Positions 11,996 through 24,066 of a stretch of 61,182 nucleotides of DNA are shown in pieces. Positions within the stretch are counted from its first letter, which is position 1, and each line of letters opens with the position of its first letter. The DNA is from Ureaplasma sp. Hg2 (lineage in GTDB: Bacteria > Bacillota_I > Bacilli_A > Mycoplasmatales > Mycoplasmoidaceae): positions 1 through 61,182 of the forward strand of contig JAACJW010000003.1 in assembly GCA_021378525.1 (NCBI GenBank). The letters run 5' to 3'. Under the pieces are notes generated by a model that saw nothing but the letters and a program-made list of their open reading frames with translations, was not told the DNA's origin and did not search any database. Made by a program: the position numbers and the translations under genes.

Positions 11996-14359
11996 ATGAA
12001 AAAATTTAAACAAAATCCACGTATAAGTAATATCATAGCAGCGCCATCCGATTGCATTAACATTGATCAATTATGTGAGATCACAGGTACTAAAATAATA
12101 GAAAATAAAAAAGCCCAAGTTATTAATAATGTTTTTAAAGGTATGCTGATAAGTAATGTTTTTGCACCTTCGAGCGAAAGTTTGAAGATAGAACATTTAT
12201 GTGGAATCAAACACGACGCTAGAAAACCACATGGGCATGGAATGAGAAAAGCTAAAAGATTTACCAAGAAGCGTATTTTTATTGGAGTATCAGCATCATT
12301 ATTAGTGGTCGGAGCAACAGTTGGCGCTATTGTTCCCTTGTATGGAATGGCATCATCTAAAACGAACAACAATAATCCTAAAAAACCAGATTCAGATATT
12401 TATAATTTACCAAATAAAAAGGTTAAGACATATAGTGGCACAAACACCACAGCAGCTAAAAAAGCTATTAGTACTAACCTAAGTAAGTTTAGTAGCAATG
12501 ATTATGAAAATGATTTGAAATCTTTTATTAATGCTCTTAATAACAATAAAAAAGAAATCAAGATGCAATCAAAAGTCAACTCATTTAGTTTAAGTAGTTT
12601 AAAAACCGAAAGCACTACCATTGGAGGAAATACAATCAATCAGAAATTAATCAATTTTAATATTGATTATGCACAAAAAAATATTTCTAGTCACATGATA
12701 AAACTTAACGGTCAAAACATCGCTCCAAACGGAAGCATCACAATTAATTTGGTGGCCAGCAACACTTCTGTAACACCGTCTATGGTAGGCGATAAGAATG
12801 TTAAATACGCTTCATACACGTATGACAATTTAGTACAAACAACCTCTTATTTAGATAAGGATAATAAACAACAAACAACAACCCAAAAATTATCTAACTA
12901 TCAAATTTCAAAAACCAAGAGTTATTCAATGGATATTGCCTTCAACGGGGTAAGTGATTCGTACACTAATATCAGTAAAGATGCATCAGGCTTTTTAAAT
13001 AAGTTAACCAACACTCAAATAACGAATGATATTAATAAACAATTTACAGCTTTAAACAATAAAATAAACGATGGTACAAAAGATGGTTTTAGTCTATTAA
13101 AGTTTATGGCTTGATTCACTAGTGACGAAAAAACAAGAACGCCAGATTCACCTGGAAACTTATCAATCTTAAATATGTTATCAGGGCTAATCAATCTACC
13201 TTTTTCGCCAACCCAATTACAATCTATTTTATCATCTTTAACAAGGGAACAAATGTATTCGCTTGTTGGTTGAACGCCGGCAGAACAAAAGATAATAGAA
13301 ACCGATATGGCAACCCTCAATAAGGTTTCGACTTATCTTGATAGCTTTAATGCTCCTGTTTCAAAATACGTTAAAATATCTCATAAAATGAATACGCCCG
13401 TTACTTATAATAAAATGACACATACAGTTAGTTATCAATATGAATACGACTACACCGTGATTAAGCGATTACAAATCCAACTTATTAGCGATAGTAATAA
13501 TCCAGTTGGTGTGTTCTCAGATTTAATGACATTAGACCTTAAGCCACTTTCTAAATTAGATAGTTTAATTCCAGGGATGTCTGGGATGGTAAGTCAATTT
13601 AATTCCTTACAAGCAAAATATATCGCAAATAAATCATTGGCTGATTCATTTGCTTTACCAGATTATATTTGAATCGGTCCATCGTGAACATATCACGGTT
13701 GATGATCTAACACATCATTTAAGGGAGATAGTTTAAAACAAGTTTATACCGCTACTAACGCACCGGTTGCAATATCATATGACAACAAACTAGGTAATAA
13801 TGTTAGTTATCGGGTAGATAATTTAAGCTTACAAAACTCACTTTGTTTAGATTGCATGGCTAGTAGCATTTGAAATCAATATACGATTGACATTACCGGA
13901 TTTGGACAAGCGCTCCAAGACTTAATGCATAGCTTTGCAAATCAAGTTACAAATAATAAAATGACTACAGTTGATAACTTTCTTAATACCGATAATTTTA
14001 GTTTCGATGAATCGAGTTATACAAACAAAGGTGATATTAGCGGCCGAGCGGTAACCTACTTACCAAACAAATCATTTAAATTTGCTAAAAGTCCATTGAA
14101 AGTTACGGGAGCTGATATTAAAAAATTGTTTAAATTTGATTCAGACATCAATATGAATAACGTATCGATTAGTTTAGTTCCGATTGATGTTAATGTTAGT
14201 AAATTGACGTTTGGGTATTTGAGCACCCTAAGAACTTTATCAATAACGTTACATTTTGATAAACCAGTTACTTATGTAAATGGAACGGAACATACAAATA
14301 CAACAACTATATCGAGAATATTTAGTGGATCATATTTTAAAATTCCTGCTAAAAAATAG
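11996..14359 (+). CDS. MOLPALP-like surface protein with non-lipoprotein N-terminus (duplicated cytoplasmic motif plus TM anchor)
   Basis: SD aaagaag before ATG 11996 (11969 is an alternative start); paralogous to 9657-11723; TM IFIGVSASLLVVGATVGAIVPLYG; ORFs joined by UGA. Confidence 0.75.
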
Positions 14360-14414
14360 GGGTATGAAAATTAGTTTTAAGTTATTCACAATAGCTAATT
14401 TACCATTAAATATG

Positions 14415-14452
14415 AAAGTGATAAACAACTTTTTGTTTATCACTTTTTATTT
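14415..14452 (+). terminator. terminator
   Basis: aagtgataaaca-actttt-tgtttatcacttttta perfect 12-bp stem. Confidence 0.85.
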
Positions 14453-14654
14453 TTAGTAGATAGTTAAATTGGGGAATAGTTGTTCATATAAAGAATTGCA
14501 TATACACATATTTTTGATAGTTGCATATGCACTTTTTTTTAAAATAATTTCATTATTCAAACGTTAAAATTTAAATCGTAATTTTGTTTAATATATTAGT
14601 TCCGTTTTGTGTATAATGATAATAATAAGTTAAAAATTTACGAGGGAGATAAAT

Positions 14655-16832
14655 ATGAATTTTGGCAAAAAAGAAAAAAAAGATAAATCAATAGTAGAAG
14701 ATAAATTAGCTACAACAAATGATGGAACTACCACGAGTATAGATGGTGAATCCATTAAAATAAAAAGTAAAAAAACAAATTCAATTAAAACACATTGAAA
14801 CAAAATACAAATAAAATGAAGATATGTTATTATCGGAAGTTCAACAGCTTTTGTAGCATTAGGGTTAACTGCTGCGATTGCAATACCCGTAGTTCTAACT
14901 GAAGTATATGCTTTGATTGATCCGTTTGCGCCAACAGGTGGGAGTTATAATTTTAACGCTGCTAAAAAACGCGGTGATAAATATAACGTTCTAGCTTTAG
15001 GCGATTCGGTAACGGCCGGTTATAATACGAACGCTAATAGTTTTAGTGATAACAAGGGAACTAAGGAATATGAAAGTTATGTCGATTTTATCGCAGCCGA
15101 TTTAAAGCAAGCGAATGAATTAAATACTTATACAAATTTTGCACATTCGGGATATACAACATCAGATTTAAGAGACCAAGTTAGTTCTAAAACAAATGTG
15201 CGTGATAGCATTAGTAACGCTGATTTGATTTACATTTCAATCGGCGCTAACGACTTGTTGCCATTGATCAAGGCATTAGGATATAACATTTTGGCTGCCG
15301 GGGGAACTGATCAGGATACCGGAACCGGAAACCATCCTAATGAGGGTGGTGATAAACCTGTTCAACCAACGATAGCTGAAGCGCTAAATGATGTTAATCA
15401 CTTGGATACGCAAAAGCAAATTGGCTCTCAAATTTTAGGTTATAATTATGATAAAGAATATATTTACGATCGTTTAAATTATATTATTACCAATATTGTT
15501 TCAACCTTGCGTGATGTAAGAAAAATTAACGATCATGCTTTAATTACTTTTATTGGCTATGCTTATCCATTTAACACGGATTGAGATTATAGTGATCAAA
15601 GTACATTAGATAATGGTTTTCCTGGAATACCTCAATTTTTCAAGACATTCCTTAGCACGATGAATGATGAATTAGCAGGTCGTTATGATTTTGTGAAATT
15701 CTTTAATGTAAATGATGATAAGGATTTCACGAAGAATACCAAAACCTATATGCCAAATCATGCTGATATTCATCCTTCAATTGCGGGACAAGCAGAAATT
15801 GGTACTAAGTTATTTGAAAATTTAGCCTCTGAAATTAATATCAGCTACAAGGAAAGCAACTTACAAAAACCTATTGCCAACAATAATGACGGAGTTAAAC
15901 AGGCTTTTGAGAAACAAGATGAAAAACCTAAAGATGCTTTACAAAATTCCAATATCTTGGATGTGCTTATGTCATTAGGCGATAAAAAACGAATGGATAG
16001 TTATAAAGGCAATTTTGCTCAGTACATTTATGGTGGTAAGGACGATCAAAATGTTTACGTTTATAAGGACACCGTAAATAAAAAAGATGTTATAAAATTA
16101 TCTTATAGTGAACCAACTAAGGATTCTAAGCCAAATTATATAGGTAATAATATGTTATCTAAATTAATATCTAAATTATTACCTAGTCAAACAAACAATA
16201 GCAATATAACCGTAGCATTACCAAAATTAAACAATGAAGAATTCGAAGCCGTTGGGACATTATTTTCAATGGGTTTGGGAAAAATACTTGAGAGTTTAAG
16301 AAGTTTTAAACTAGACCGCAGTCAAACCAATTTACTTACTCAAATTAAAAGCTTTGATTCAGTAAATCCTACAAAAACACAAAAAATTGCAGATTTTGAA
16401 AAACCAACATCAAATGGAAGCGTCGCTCCGATCATTACAGATGACTACTTTTTTGCAAAATTAGCTAATAAGCCAATAGCAGCTGATATTAACTTATTGA
16501 AAAGTGGTTTGCCGCTTTCATTGTCGTCAAGCGTTAGAGAGGTTGTTAAAACGATAATAGCTTCAGCAATAAATAAAGGTACATCATATGTTGACGGTTT
16601 AACAAAAGGCACTGATACCACAAACGAAATAACTACAATTAATGATCATCCACCGGTGCAAGATGCAAGTGAATTTACAATTAATTATCAGGCCTATGGA
16701 ATTGATCCTAAGTCTGATGATGGAAGTTATTTAAGTAAACTTCAAGATGAAGTTCGTAACGGTGAAATAAATATTAATCACCTAGTTAGCGGCTACTTAG
16801 AAGTATTTCAATGAAGTCCTTTGTTTAGCTAA
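14655..16832 (+). CDS. membrane-anchored SGNH/GDSL-type hydrolase (about 725 aa)
   Basis: ALGDSVTAGYN (block I), ISIGANDLL (block III), HADIHPSIAGQ (block V); N-terminal TM WRYVIIGSSTAFVALGLTAAIAIPVVL. Confidence 0.87.
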
Positions 16833-16846
16833 TCTAAATTAATACA

Positions 16847-16884
16847 AAAAAATCATTTCACTATTATAAGGGAAATGATTTTTT
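16847..16884 (+). terminator. terminator
   Basis: aaaaaatcattt..aaatgatttttt. Confidence 0.85.
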
Positions 16885-17274
16885 ATATCTATAGGGCATT
16901 AAAAAGAAATTCATATTACATATGAATTCATAACCTCTCGTATTAATAGGGTGTTTTGAATGTTACTAATTTATAATTTTGAGAATGCCTTAAAAATGAA
17001 CACACATCTTTATAAGTACTAATGTAAATAGAATATTTAATAATGTTTTTTTATTATTAAGTTTGGTATACGAATTCCTTTACGTTATCTCTTTATCAAA
17101 ATATAATACTAATGTTGTTTAATAAATATTTTTTAACTACTACCCTTAGTTATAATGCTATAAGCATTAGTTTTTATTCGAGCAATAGTTAAATATTCAT
17201 CGACCCAATAGTCGGTTTTTTATAAAACACTAATAGGTGAATGTTTTAAGTGCGCAAGCAAGAATAGCCGTAAG

Positions 17275-17300
17275 TTATAATTTCTTACTTACGGCTTTTC
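17275..17300 (-). terminator. terminator of folD
   Basis: agccgtaag..cttacggct; T run on minus strand. Confidence 0.65.
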
Positions 17301-17310
17301 TAACGCCTCT

Positions 17311-18159
17311 TTATTTAACTACATAACGTTTAATTAACGTTAAAAGATTTTGCATTAACATTGCAATTGTTAATGGTCCAACACCACCAGGAACGGGTGT
17401 TATCATTGACGCTACATTTACAACGTCGTCAAAATCAACGTCGCCATATAATTTGCCATCGGTTCGGTTCATCCCGACATCAATTACGACAGCACCAGGT
17501 TTGACGTATTCATGATTAATCATTCGATCGCGACCGATGGCAACAATTAGAATATCTGCTAATTGACAAACATCCTTTAAATTAGTTGTTTTGGAATGAC
17601 AGATAGTAACGGTAGCATTTTCCTTTAATAATAAACCAGCGACAGGTTTACCAACAATATTGCTCCGTCCAATGATAACGGCGTGCTTACCCTTGATATC
17701 AACGCCAGAACGTTTTAACATTTCGATGATGCCAACAGCCGTTCCTGGATGAACGTATTTATCTTCTCTTTGGATTCAAGCGTGCCCGACTACAAGTGGA
17801 TGAAACCCATCAACGTCTTTAGTTGGTGGGACAGCACTTAAGACCGCTTGTTCATCGATATGTTTTGGTAAAGGAAGTTGAATGATGATACCGTGAACTT
17901 TTTTGTCACTAGCCAAGTGGTTAATGATTTTAACAAGCTCGTCAGTTGTAATAGTGGTTGTCTTTTTGATTAAATCAACTTTAATGTTTAAAGCTGCCCC
18001 TTGTTTGATTTTGCTTCTTATATACGTGTTACTAGCGTCGTTATCGCCAATCTGGACAATGGTTAGAGCTGGCTGGATTCCTTTTTTAAGTAATTGATCA
18101 ACTTCAATTTTAATTTCTGCTTTAATTTCAGCGGCTATTTTTCGACCATCAATAATCAT
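17311..18159 (-). CDS. folD: bifunctional methylenetetrahydrofolate dehydrogenase/cyclohydrolase
   Basis: [50 protein letters not shown]. Confidence 0.95.
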
Positions 18160-18261
18160 CGCTATCTCCTTTTGTTTCTATCGTGTTAAAATAATTATAA
18201 TATTTAATTTAACAATAAGATAATTTAATATTAAATTAAAGCATTCAAGGAAGTAAAATAC

Positions 18262-18747
18262 ATGAATAAATTATTGCCACAACAATACCTAATTGGTTCA
18301 TCAGTCGACATTCATAACACAATTAGTTCATCACAAGAAATTATTCTTGGGGGAATGTCGTTTTCCAAGCAGCGCATTATTGTAGCTCACTCTGATGGAG
18401 ATATTATTTTGCACGCCATTGCTGAGAGTATCCTTGGGGCCTTAGGTCTAGGTGATCTTGGTGAACATTTTAGCGATACTGCTACAGTTAATAAAAACAT
18501 TAGTAGTGTTGCCATCCTTAATCATTGTTTAGAATTAATGAAAAAAGCTAATTATCAAATTAACAATATCGATCTAACAATTGTTTCAGAAGACATTTAT
18601 TTCAAAGACATTAAATCAACTATTTTGATTAATCTAAAAAAACTTTTGAATTGTCAGTTTATAAATTTGAAAGCAACAAGATATGAAAATAAGGAAAATC
18701 ACCAAATTACAGCCTATGCTACGACAATGATACGTCTTAAACAATAA
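18262..18747 (+). CDS. ispF: 2-C-methyl-D-erythritol 2,4-cyclodiphosphate synthase
   Basis: VDIH, AHSDGDIILHAIAESILGALGLGDLGEHFSDT. Confidence 0.87.
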   Translation: MNKLLPQQYLIGSSVDIHNTISSSQEIILGGMSFSKQRIIVAHSDGDIILHAIAESILGALGLGDLGEHFSDTATVNKNISSVAILNHCLELMKKANYQINNIDLTIVSEDIYFKDIKSTILINLKKLLNCQFINLKATRYENKENHQITAYATTMIRLKQ

Positions 18748-18827
18748 TCGGTTAACTATAAATTTTTTATTGCCTTTAAATTGGTGTTACAATAATATAG
18801 AGATTAATTTTAAAGGAAGTATAATTT

Positions 18828-19775
18828 ATGGCTAATAAAGATAAAAAAATGTACGATGTTTTAATCATCGGTGGGGGTCCGGCCGGTTTAACGGCTGCCA
18901 TTTATGCAATTAGAGCAAACCTAGTAACAGGGTTTATTGAAAAAGATGCACCAGGGGGAAAAATTGTTAAAACAGCATTCGTTGAAAACTACCCCGGATT
19001 TGCTAAAACCGAAGGCCCAACTTTAGCGATGGCGATGTTTAATCAAACGACAGCTTTAGGAGCTGAATATATTTATGGTGATGTTTCGACTATCAGTGTA
19101 GACGGAAAATATAAAGTTGTGAAAACTAATGATGGCAAAGAAAGATATGCTAAAGCAGTCATTGTTGCAACCGGAACTGAAAATCGTAAAATCGGTTGTC
19201 CTGGTGAAAAAGAATATGAAAACAAAGGTGTTTCATATTGTGCAATATGTGATGGCGCTTTCTTTAAGGGGCAGGAAATTGTAGTTGTTGGTGGCGGAAA
19301 CTCTGCAATTGAAGAAACATTATATTTGGCCCAAATAACAAAGAAAATCCACTTAATTCATTGGATGAAGGAATTCCAAGCGGATGCTATCGTAGTTGAT
19401 AAAGTAAAACAACTAAAAAATGTTGAAATTCATTATGAAACTAAAGTAGCAGAAATTATTGGAAATGGAAAATCAGTTACTGAAGTAAAATTGGAAGAAG
19501 TTAATACTAAGGCTAAATCATCAGTTAAGGTAACCGGGGTATTCCCGTTCATTGGTTTAATTCCGGTAACTCCAGATGTTGCTAAACTAGGGATTGCCGA
19601 TCCTAATCATCACTTTGTTTTGGCTGATGATAATATGCACACTAAAGTGCCTGGCATTTTCTCAGCAGGAGATGTTAACAATAAAAAAATTAGACAAATC
19701 TCAACAGCGATTAACGATGGTTCAATTGCCGCATTAGAAGCAAAGGACTATATCAATCGAATAAATTGAAATTAG
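18828..19775 (+). CDS. trxB: thioredoxin-disulfide reductase
   Basis: IGGGPAGLTAAIYA, CAICDGAFF redox motif, GGGNSA, SAGDV. Confidence 0.95.
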
Positions 19776-19789
19776 TTTTATAAAGATAA

Positions 19790-19826
19790 AAATATAGATC
19801 CTGCAGAAATGTAGGATCTATATTTC
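19790..19826 (+). terminator. terminator
   Basis: aatatagatcct..aggatctatattt. Confidence 0.8.
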
Positions 19827-19987
19827 TGTATATGAATAAATTATTTATAAATATTTAGAAGCGCCTATTATTGCTTCAATGGCGAATATAATTCAATGTT
19901 AAATTAAGTAGGTAAAAATTGGGACTCTTTTTAAGAGTGCCTATTTTTATTTATTTGGACTATATAATATTTAGAATTACTAAAAAA

Positions 19988-20015
19988 AGTTATGCTTGGA
20001 TATCCAAGCATAACT
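19988..20015 (-). terminator. terminator of PTS operon
   Basis: agttatgcttggatatccaagcataact perfect 28-nt palindrome followed by T run on minus strand. Confidence 0.8.
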
Positions 20016-20025
20016 ATAAATTGTG

Positions 20026-22377
20026 TTAAATTTTATTTTTTGTCTCGCTATATATCTTAAATAAAGGCTCACCTTGTTTGACACAACCTTCTGTTTTAAG
20101 AAGCATAATTTTTCTATCATCAAGAGATTCGTTTAGGGCGATAATTGGTGTGATCGAACTCTTTGCATTTTTCTCTAATAGTTTAATATTGACGTCAGCT
20201 ATATTTTTACTCATATCCACCTTTTGATTAATTTTCACTAAAGGTTTAAATATTTTAACGTCATCATCTTTGACAGCAACCGCGTCTATACCAATGTGGA
20301 GTAGTAATTTTGTGCCATCTTCAGTTTCAAATCCATAAGCATGCCCTGTCGGGAACACCATATTAATTTTCCCTTTAATAAGAGATTTAAAGTTACCTTT
20401 TGTCGGAATTATAGCTATCCCTTTGCCAAGGAATTCTTTGGCAAAACTCTCATCAGGAACATTCTCCATTAAAACTATTTTGCCATCAACCGGAGAATTA
20501 ACTACAACTTCGGAGGTTCTTTTAATTTTAGGTTTTTCATCCAATGTTTTATTTTTACTATTCATTTCATCCGAATTATTTAGATTCAATATAGCCTTGC
20601 TTAAATCAATCTTATTATCCATGTAATTATTTATTTTACTAGAAATTATATCCGCTTCTCCACCGAAAATAACTTGTATTGATTCTCCTTTCATAATTGA
20701 ACCTGAAGCTCCATATTCCATAAATTCAGATTGTTTAATGTTTTCGATTGATTTAACATTTACTCTCAATCTAGTTGCACAGGCGGTAACATTTTTGATG
20801 TTGTCAGGCCCTTTTAGTGATTTTATGATACTGAGGATTCGGTCTTCATACTTACCAGTTTTTTTACTAGTTTGATATTGTTTCTTATTCATCAGTTTTA
20901 TTGTATTCGTGCCCCGCCCTGGTGTCTCTAAATTAAATTTTTTAATAGAAAAATAAAACACACCAAAAGAGGAAGCTCCAAATATTACAGCATAAACAAA
21001 CGCTCATCAGAATTCAGTACCTTTCATTACAGGTACAATTCCATATAGGGACAAGTCAATGAACCCTCTAGCAAATGAAGACCCAACGTGAGCCCCAGAT
21101 ACTTCCATTAGCATATACGCTAAACCAGATATAGGAACATAAAATGAATAATATAATAATGGTGCGATGAACAAGAATGAATATTCAAGCGGTTCAGTTA
21201 TTCCTGTAAGGAATGCAACAAACATAGCTGATCCAATAATAGCTGTTGTTTGCTTACGATTTTCCTTTTCAGAACACATAATCAATGCTGCGCCAATTCC
21301 CATACAAGTTCCTAAATAAGTTGGATAATCTTGTGTAAAGCGACCAGCATAAATACCTAATTTATGATCAAAGAATTGAAATATAGGTTCACCGTTAATA
21401 TCATTCAGCGGAATAGAATTAATATAGTTTCAAATATTCTGATCACCATCTATAGTGGCGTTTCCTGTGAATTCGCTAAAAGATGTCATTATTTTATCAA
21501 TTGTCGGTTGATTAACATTTAATTGTTGTAATTGATTTAATAAATCAGTTTTAACGATTTGTCCACCAAAAGGAGTTTGAAATGCCAATGTAATTGGAAT
21601 GTAATGTAAACCAAAAGGCATTAAAGCTCGACCTAAAATTCCATAAGCTAAACCATCAAGTCCGGCTGGAGCGTCGGCATAAGACCGACCAATAATATTA
21701 ATAGCTTGCCCAATTCAAGGTCAAAATATCAACATAATAAGTGCTACCAAAAAAGCAATCGGTATTAGCACGATAGGTACTAATCTAATACCTGAGAAAA
21801 AGCTAAGGGCTGTTGGAACAGAAATTAAAGAAACTTTATTAAAAATATAAGAACTTAAACCGCCAATCAATGCCCCTCCAAATATCGATGTTTGCATCGA
21901 AGTCAATCCTAAATTAGCGCCATAGGAAGCTATTCCAATTATGTCGGTATCATGGAACCACATAATTGAAATAACGTTATGAGCGTCATCAAGTTGAATA
22001 AACGGAGCCTGGGAAGCGGTAAAGACCGCATAGGCTATCAAGGCTGCAAAACCAGCAGCTCCATTGTTATTTGTGAAAGTTATTGCTATTGCAATACAAA
22101 ACAACAACGGAAGGTTAGCAAAAACAACGCTCGACATCGCGTTGAATATAGAAGCGACTATTTGTCCGGTATCCGTTTGAACATTAGCTCCTATAACACC
22201 GCCTATCCCCAATAATAATCCTGCTGCAGGTAAAATTGCAATAGGAAGCATCAAACCTCTAGAAAGTTTTTCAAAGAATGCCCTAGTTTTACCCGACTTT
22301 GCTTTCTTGTTAGGATTTCTTCTAATAATTTTTTTAATGTCACCAAAATTTTTATATAAATGAGCTCTATCTATCAT
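20026..22377 (-). CDS. PTS transporter EIICBA, glucose/N-acetylglucosamine family
   Basis: four ORFs in one frame joined by UGA; EIIB VTACATRLRV, EIIA LLLHIGIDAVAV; adjacent to nanE. Confidence 0.9.
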
Positions 22378-23071
22378 TTAAACCCTCCCTTTTTAATTTA
22401 TCATAGAATTTTTTACCGATTACTTGAGGTCTAGTAATGGCCGAGCCAACCACAACCGCTTCAACCCCTAATCTCATAATATCACACACTTGCTGAGGAG
22501 TTTCAATTCCTCCTTCAGCAATAATTGGTATGCCTTCACTATTTAAAACACATCATCTTATAAATTCATAATTATTATAAATATTTGAATTATTTTTAGT
22601 GTTTTTTGTATAACCTCTTAAAGTTGTACCGATATAATTAAAATGTAATTTAGCGGCGTTAGCGACGTCTTCCTTTGAAGCGCAATCAGCCATTATTAAT
22701 TGATTAGGTTTAATTTCTCTAATGTAATTAACCAATTCTTCGAGATTTGAATCGGGGCGTTTTCTTGATGTTGCATCCATAGCTATAATTTCAACATTTA
22801 AATTTAATAATTGATCTATTTCTTTTTTAGTTGCTGTTATTATTACGTCAGAGTCATCATAGTGATTTTTAATCAAACCTATAATTGGTAAGTTTAAAAC
22901 TTCTTTTATAGCTTTAATATGATCGGTTTGACTTAATCTTAATCATTTTGTGCCTGCCATCGCGCAAGCCAATGCCATTTTTTGCATTACGTATGCGTCA
23001 TTCAATGGTTCGTCATCAACTGCTTGACATGAAATAATCATTTGATTTTTTAAATTTAGTTTATTTTTCAT
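22367..23071 (-). CDS. nanE: N-acetylmannosamine-6-phosphate 2-epimerase
   Basis: MKNKLNLKNQMIISCQAVDDEPL, IIAMDATSRKRPDS, GTTLRGYT, IIAEGGIETPQQV, VVVGSAITRP; 11-nt overlap with PTS gene. Confidence 0.9.
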
Positions 23072-23133
23072 TAATAATCCTCCTATAATAATTATAAGGA
23101 AATAAAATAAATTATCAATATATGGTAAAAAAA

Positions 23134-23150
23134 TGAAATTTTATTTCATA
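23134..23150. promoter_or_regulatory. candidate RpiR operator
   Basis: ATGAAA-ttttа-TTTCAT type inverted repeat (atgaaattttatttcat) between divergent nanE and rpiR-family gene. Confidence 0.4.
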
Positions 23151-23174
23151 AATATATTAATTCGAGGTAAGAAA

Positions 23175-24011
23175 ATGAATAAGAATCCAATTAAAATTTT
23201 AAATATTAATATTAATAATTTAACACTTTCAGAAAGAAGAATTGTGAACTTTATAAATGATAACTACAAGATTTTCATTGGTTTATCAATTCACGAGGCA
23301 TCCAAGATGGTTTATGTATCGCCAGCAACATTATCCAGATTTACTAAAAAAATTAATTTTAATTCATATAAAACTTTGCAAATTTATTTAAGTGAAAGAC
23401 AACAAATAATAGCTAATCAATATTTATTGGAAAAGCCAGATTCTATTCAAAAAGTAGTTCACAATACAAAAACATATTATGATTTTGCTTTAAATGAAAC
23501 CCTTGCAAAAATAAATTTTCAAGCCATTAGTGAGCTTTGTGATTCCATCGTTAAAGCACATACTATTATTATTTACGGAGTAGGATCTAGTGCTTTGCCT
23601 GCGCAAGAATTAGCGAATAATTTAAATAAGTTTGATATCCATTGCACTTTTTCTGCCGATGCTCATGTACAAATTTTAAATATTAGTAAATTAAAGGAAA
23701 AAGATTTAATAATCTTAATAAGTAAATCATTTGAAACAAAAGAAATTATGGCATTAATTAATACACTACAAAATGAAAATAAAAACATTGCTGTAATAAC
23801 TGCTAATAGAACAATTGATACTACAGATTTCAAACATGTTATTTTCTTTGAGACTATTAGGCAATTAAATCGTACAGCCGCACTTTCATCAAGGGTTTCT
23901 GAATTTTTTATCGTGGATATAATTTTTAATTACATCTCTAAAATATTAAAATCAAATAGCGATATAAATGATTATGCAAAAAGATTAATCGATAAATATA
24001 ATAGCAAATAA
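23175..24011 (+). CDS. MurR/RpiR family transcriptional regulator
   Basis: N-terminal HTH, SIS domain (IIYGVGSSALPAQELANNL); SD gaggt before ATG 23175. Confidence 0.9.
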   Translation: MNKNPIKILNININNLTLSERRIVNFINDNYKIFIGLSIHEASKMVYVSPATLSRFTKKINFNSYKTLQIYLSERQQIIANQYLLEKPDSIQKVVHNTKTYYDFALNETLAKINFQAISELCDSIVKAHTIIIYGVGSSALPAQELANNLNKFDIHCTFSADAHVQILNISKLKEKDLIILISKSFETKEIMALINTLQNENKNIAVITANRTIDTTDFKHVIFFETIRQLNRTAALSSRVSEFFIVDIIFNYISKILKSNSDINDYAKRLIDKYNSK

Positions 24012-24025
24012 TTTTTTATTCGTAA

Positions 24026-24057
24026 CAAAAAACCTTAGCAATTACGCCAAGGTTTTG
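24026..24057. terminator. terminator between convergent genes
   Basis: aaaaaccttagc..gccaaggtttt. Confidence 0.7.
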
Positions 24058-24066
24058 TAGCTAATA

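Noticed and set aside
12067-12372. Minus-strand 101-aa ORF
   Set aside because: Antisense to the MOLPALP-like gene N-terminus; sense strand has the clear TM and repeat signal.
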